Source: Aphrocallistes beatrix | Lineage: Eukaryota; Porifera; Hexactinellida; Sceptrulophora; Aphrocallistidae | NCBI GenBank assembly: GCA_963281255.1 | Contig: OY725491.1 | Coordinates: 5,878,857 to 5,942,856 of the forward strand | DNA: 64,000 bases | Direction of reading: 5' to 3' | Part shown: in pieces, positions 60,001 to 64,000 of the stretch | Numbering within the stretch: the stretch's first letter is position 1 | Layout: each line of letters begins with the position of its first letter | Notes under the pieces: model-generated | What the model saw: the letters and a program-made list of their open reading frames with translations, nothing else | What the model was told of the DNA's origin: nothing | Databases searched by the model: none | Position numbers and translations under genes: made by a program

Positions 60001-63000
60001 TCCGTGATAAAAAGATCACCATCATACACCATTTTGGGCCACACACGACGGATTTTAACACATTTGACTATCCATTATTCGCGTCAGGTACGATTTTCAG
60101 TATCTCCCTCATGAAACTTTTTAACAACATTGAGTTAAATCAAGTCGAAGCCTTCACTATAGACATTCAGCATGAAATCGCTCTATACATTTTCAACCAT
60201 TTTGAGGTAAGAATGAGCTGTGATGGAAAGTTTTGCATTGAAAAAGCTGACCAGTGTTTAGCTTGGGTGAATGTAGAGATGAATCAAGGCTGTGATAAGC
60301 GCGAATTCGACCCACAGGACTTAACCATAGCTGTGAAGACATATTCCAAAAACTATAAGACCAGACTGCCATTAATTATTGGCACCTGGCTTGTAGATTC
60401 ACCTAAAACGCGATTTTTCACGCATTCCAAAAAAGGTACAGATAAACTAGAGCTGCTCGATTTCGTAGACGTAGGATTTAAGAACACAGGGGGTGGGCAC
60501 TGTGAAAAGGTCCAATACATAATGAAGCATTTCTTCTATTACGAGCAGTCTTACTGGCTGGGCATAGTGGATGATGACACATTCATTAACATAGAGCGTC
60601 TCGGGAAGATTCTTTCTTGTCACGAGCCAGCTTGGGAGGCAGTCGTAATAGGAGAAAGGTACGGGTACCTGCAGAGCAACGGATACGGATATTCGTACAT
60701 TTCGGGGGGTGGAGGGATATTCATGAGTAGGAAAGCAGTTGATAAGTTCTTAAAGTCTCCGCCGAAATGCGTTCCAGGGACGGCGGATGACATGTGGCTA
60801 GGAATGCACAGCGATATCAACGGAGTTAAGACCCTGCACTACCCTAACTTCCACCAAACTGTTGCTGAGGATTATCATAAGGATTACGTCAAGTGCTTTA
60901 AGCCGGTTTCTTATCACCGTCTAAAGACAGTTGCGCAATACCAGAACAGTCTTAAAGGGTGAAGAGTGTGTTCCTATATTTTTGTTTGGACAAGGTGTGA
61001 AGTGTTTTGTATTTTAGCTCTACTGTGTGAGGTGTGTATATTATATCCCCTAGAATAAGTCATATGAACCCGTTTGCTAAATGAAGTTTACCATATCGTT
61101 ATGTTTCACAGGCTAGACAAGAGACCAGGGGCGTTTTCTCACTATAACTGACCCAAATACTTAGTCAAACATATGGGCACACACGACATCCCTTATTTGG
61201 TAAAGGTACTTAAGTTTACGCCGACTATATCAATGTCCGAAATTTCGCAAAAAATGTGTACAATATCTGACAGTATATGAATCAGGAAATGAAGTAAGTA
61301 ACTTAGGTTCATCCATTGTAGATCTCTCCATTGACATAAAAAAGAAAATAGAAACAGACATTTGAAAGTGTACTTAGACAATGGCATCATCATGACGTGT
61401 GGAAGCCTTGTCCTGGTAGTGTATTAAGGATCATAAGGATACTCAACACAGCATCTTAAAGGTGCTTAGGTTTAAATTTAACAAAAGTATTCAGCTACGA
61501 AATTGTCGTATAATATATCACCTGGAAAGAGCGATAAAAAGTGAACTTAGTGTCGAGAGAGATCTGATAGCTAATTATAAATAACACCGTCATATAAGGA
61601 GAGATGTGGACAAAAAGAATCCATACTCCAAAGCAAAAATCAATGATAGATTGCTTAATCATATGTGTGATGATGAATTGAACTTAGCAGTAGGATTTAT
61701 CTGGCTATACAATGGGTACAATTAGAGTTTAATTATGGCCCCTATAGCCAATACAATTTGGCAAACTCGATAATGACTTGAATCGGGTAAACGTATTGTT
61801 ACCAATTCGCCTTTGTTTTAAATTCGATTCACAATCGAGCTGGTGATACATCTAGTTTTGACTGAAAAAATCAGATACTCCAGTCCAAAGAATTTTTCTC
61901 GGTTGAAATTATTACATCTTTGAAGATCGAGTGTTAAAATAAGGACGATCAACAAACTTAGCTGCCTGTAATCCTTAAAAATCAGTGAAACTGTACTAGT
62001 AAAGCGTCAAAAAGCTATGAAGCAGATATCGTTGGTGATAAAACCATGATGGAGTTATTTTTTTCTAATCATGAATGATGATACCAAAAGTGTTAAAGTG
62101 CTACTATACTACGTCACGAGATATAGCATTTTTTTTAGAATTGATAAGTATTACACAAGTGGTGAGAGCATCAAGTTCTTGTTCACTCATAAAAGTATCG
62201 ATGTTGCAATGGAATAATAATCTTGAAAAATCACACACAGACTTAATAATAAATACATATATTCACTATCTAGCAAACAAATAATACTTTAGCGTCGAAA
62301 AGTGAAAAGAAAAATGGCAAAGATACGAATTCTTACCGAATTTTTTGAGGTATAAGACATCACCAAGTATGCGAAATATAAAAGCACAATTTAGACAAAC
62401 AATAAAGGATTCAAACCAATTCAAAATATCAACAAGTCTGTATGTGGATATGTTTTAAATAATCGGAATCAAGCATTGATGTAGTCTCTAATCTGAAACC
62501 TGTGCCAATGCCGCACGTAAAGGACAGAATTCCACTGGCGAATACGAGTACAATCATAAGAAGAAATTAGAAGGGTGCCTGGGTAAACATTCGGTTTCGA
62601 GGAAGTTTAGGAACAATTAGAATTAATAAAAGATAACAGCAGTTTCGATAATGGAGATTCAGGTAGAAGAAAGAAACATTTAACTCACAGTTTGTCTCCT
62701 AAGCAAGCCAGTTTAAATTGAATTGTTTGAGTCTAAAATTACCTAAATTCTGACCTTACTGGGCCAAATGGTTGATAACGAGAATTCTTTCTCATTGTTG
62801 ACATGTGACAAATTGATGGGAAATAGTTTGGCATTGAAAGAAAGTTAATGAGGTGCTAATTGCAGTGTCGGAGGTTAGCATGCTTCATTGGATAAAGCTA
62901 ATACAAACACGCTAGAGTTAGTTGGAATAAACTTAACGAGTTCGTTAATGCAACTTGGAGATTACCAAAATTGTTAAAATAGTATAGTAAATACTGTAAT

Positions 63001-64000
63001 ACAGTAGACAAACTAATTACATATATGGATATATGACATCACCTCTTTATATCGGAAACTGTGTTTAATTAACCTACAGGAAGTATATAGCATATACGTA
63101 TACTATACTCGAATATTCTCTCGAATAATGGCCCAAAAAGGTGTCAATATTTTTGGCTACCCTTTGGAATTTGAATAATGGACAAAAGCAAATTAGGGCT
63201 AATAATAAAAAATCGCCCATGCTACTACATTCCAGGATATACGGTACATGTTGTCCAGTAGAATTCGCTTATTAGAACTCGAGTTTTGCTCATAAAATGG
63301 TTGCTAATACGCGATGTTACTAATAAGGGAACATAATTAACACAAAATCTTCACCTGGGACCTGGAGATTGGTTGCTAATAGAGCAATATTGCTAATAAG
63401 GGAGTTGCAAATAAGCGAATTCCATTGTACTACTTCGTCCATTTGGAATTCATAATATATTGAATTATTCCTGCATATTAATCTTACTGACCTCCAGCAT
63501 ATGTGTGTAGAGGAGAAGGACGTTCGCTGCTTCACAATAGTTCTCTGCTCCCTCGTGGATATCAAACAGCTTGTGAATGTAGCGGATATACACGTTAAGA
63601 TGGTCAATTTCTTTGTAGAAGTTCTATAAAGTAAATATATAAATATTATAACAGAAAATAATTAATTTCCAATTTCACATTCATTTTAGGGATTACTTAG
63701 ATGTCAGCCGCAGATATTTCGGATTTTTAAACGCCTTGAATTCGCATTCTCAGCCAGATTTGATATCTGCCGCAAAAAACTCACTGCATAAGTTAAGCAC
63801 TATTTTGACATGTATTAATCCTTCATTTCACTCAATTTACCATTAAATTGACAATACAGGATAGCCGCTGATTTCTATGCTCATCTCCAGGAGGAATATT
63901 CCTGAAATCCACCAACCGCTCCAACAGTTTCGTGATCTTACTGACCAGTGACAAGCTGATGTCTCTGAACTCACTTGCTTGCTCACTATTACAGAGCTCC
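51072..64000 (-). CDS. DOCK-A family (DOCK1/2/5-like) Rho/Rac GEF, 3' half; 5' end outside window
   Basis: Fourteen exons: 64000-63841, 63623-63492, 57735-57625, 57559-57470, 57404-57300, 55302-55216, 55059-54751, 54685-54509, 54236-53987, 53422-53225, 53102-53011, 52697-52399, 52017-51705, 51368-51072; 872 residues in frame. Up to 53987 they encode the DHR2 catalytic region that exchanges nucleotide on Rac: YIRYIHKLFDIHEGAENY, AGFFGRGFP, NEFATMWIERTTF, NPLSMALNGVIDAAVMGG (nucleotide-sensor loop area) and VAENLRPFHEKME. The remaining 300+ residues are a Pro-rich tail with PPPVPQK, PPPIPQK and PPPVPRR, the Crk-SH3 type motif by which DOCK180 is recruited. ELMO/SH3 and DHR1 parts must lie beyond the right edge. 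Confidence 0.92.
53593..53787. mobile_element. Short pogo-like element in DOCK intron
   Basis: Starts TACAGTTGACTCCACTTAAT; the right end reversed is TACAGTCGACTCCGCTCAAT. TA flanks and about 195 bp. It lies between the exons ending at 53987 and starting at 53422. Confidence 0.8.
55303..57299. other. DOCK intron (2.0 kb)
   Basis: Lies between the exons encoding GFFGRGFPLFLR and NKSFVYQGNEY. Nothing recognisable beyond AT-rich sequence. Confidence 0.45.
57736..59546. other. DOCK intron, left of B3GLCT
   Basis: 1.8 kb, AT-rich. It should include the B3GLCT promoter. No further exon or repeat is supported; an 83-codon plus frame at 58466-58717 is not recognised. Confidence 0.4.
59547..60962 (+). 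CDS. B3GLCT: Beta-1,3-glucosyltransferase for O-fucosylated thrombospondin repeats, nested in DOCK intron
   Basis: Intronless, 471 aa, wholly inside the DOCK intron 57736-63491 and on the opposite strand. Signal peptide MQFGILLVYFVFCAQILFVCAQ, an N-terminal luminal domain, then a fringe-like catalytic domain: WLGIVDDDTFI with the metal-binding DDD at residues 342-344, GERYGYLQ, YSYISGGGGIFMSR and the TADDMWLG acid motif. B3GLCT adds glucose to O-fucose on thrombospondin type 1 repeats in the ER. The C-terminus (NSLKG) lacks the REEL/KDEL-type ER signal of the human enzyme, so retention may work differently. Lack of introns suggests retroposition or intron loss; the frame is intact and all motifs are present, so it is not an obvious pseudogene. 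Confidence 0.9.
   Translation: MQFGILLVYFVFCAQILFVCAQENVGNQFVRLRQEVESDLEIEVLGGKVSTSVDILILVQSQQGEYHSKRSELFKADLKSQVNEEIGFNIGLVRLHETEIPGSWALFPIFKRISNVKWIIVCEDSTRLNLNNIAAFLTEKDHNVPQYFGRCLRDKKITIIHHFGPHTTDFNTFDYPLFASGTIFSISLMKLFNNIELNQVEAFTIDIQHEIALYIFNHFEVRMSCDGKFCIEKADQCLAWVNVEMNQGCDKREFDPQDLTIAVKTYSKNYKTRLPLIIGTWLVDSPKTRFFTHSKKGTDKLELLDFVDVGFKNTGGGHCEKVQYIMKHFFYYEQSYWLGIVDDDTFINIERLGKILSCHEPAWEAVVIGERYGYLQSNGYGYSYISGGGGIFMSRKAVDKFLKSPPKCVPGTADDMWLGMHSDINGVKTLHYPNFHQTVAEDYHKDYVKCFKPVSYHRLKTVAQYQNSLKG
60963..63491. other. DOCK intron, right of B3GLCT
   Basis: 2.5 kb, AT-rich. It holds an inverted-repeat element near 63252-63432; nothing else recognised. Confidence 0.4.
63252..63432. mobile_element. 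Short inverted-repeat element
   Basis: GAATTCGCTTATT near 63261 is inverted near 63410-63422 (AATAAGCGAATTC), with repeated inner phrases (GGTTGCTAATA, GCTAATAAGGGA). Size and layout are like the TACAG-type elements. Confidence 0.55.

Noticed and set aside
1..64000. tRNA, rRNA, CRISPR or bacterial operon features
   Set aside because: No tRNA-like arms, rRNA sequence or regular direct-repeat/spacer array was seen; the gene structure is eukaryotic.

Overview
This is a stretch of an AT-rich animal (metazoan) nuclear genome. Genes are split by GT-AG introns, mostly 100-1000 bases with a few of 2-6 kb. Many products are recognisable animal proteins: two adhesion GPCRs, WDR54, DNAJC27, VPS18, B3GLCT, a DOCK1/2/5-type GEF, an FAM149 protein and an Id-like helix-loop-helix protein. 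Compact spacing, intronless genes, receptors built from unusual domain sets and many small inverted-repeat elements suggest an early-branching animal such as a sponge or placozoan. The sequence alone does not settle the lineage. All exon models were joined by hand from reading frames, splice signals and intron phase, with no transcript evidence.

Layout. 1-15164 (minus): two head-to-tail adhesion GPCR genes. The first runs off the left edge and encodes signal peptide, C-type lectin domain, six near-identical FN3 domains, Ig, GAIN/GPS and the start of the 7TM. The second is complete (about 950 aa): signal peptide, a Notch-ligand-like N-terminal region, Ig, GAIN/GPS, 7TM and cytoplasmic tail. 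Their GAIN/7TM halves share intron positions while their N-terminal modules differ. 16213-22753: a compact block of FAM149 (minus), a divergent POT/SLC15 transporter (plus, 166 bases from the FAM149 start), an LYR-motif protein (minus) and WDR54 (minus). 25473-31515 (plus): a ten-exon KH-domain protein of unknown orthology. 33029-36199 (minus): DNAJC27 and a 130-aa Id-like HLH protein. 41846-47336 (minus): VPS18. 51072-64000 (minus): the 3' half of a DOCK-A family GEF. One of its introns (about 5.7 kb) holds an intronless B3GLCT gene on the opposite strand.

Between genes there are several repeat families: a 25-bp-TIR MITE with TA duplication, an IR element with an 8-bp duplication, pogo-like short elements starting TACAG, a GC-rich ~60-bp repeat in three copies, and a 6 x 32 bp minisatellite.

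Most of the genes are housekeeping or signalling genes with no evident joint pathway. The most unusual region is the receptor pair at the left. It shows recent cassette duplication of FN3 exons and replacement of the ectodomain between neighbouring receptors, as expected of a diversifying cell-surface recognition family. That functional reading is inference.
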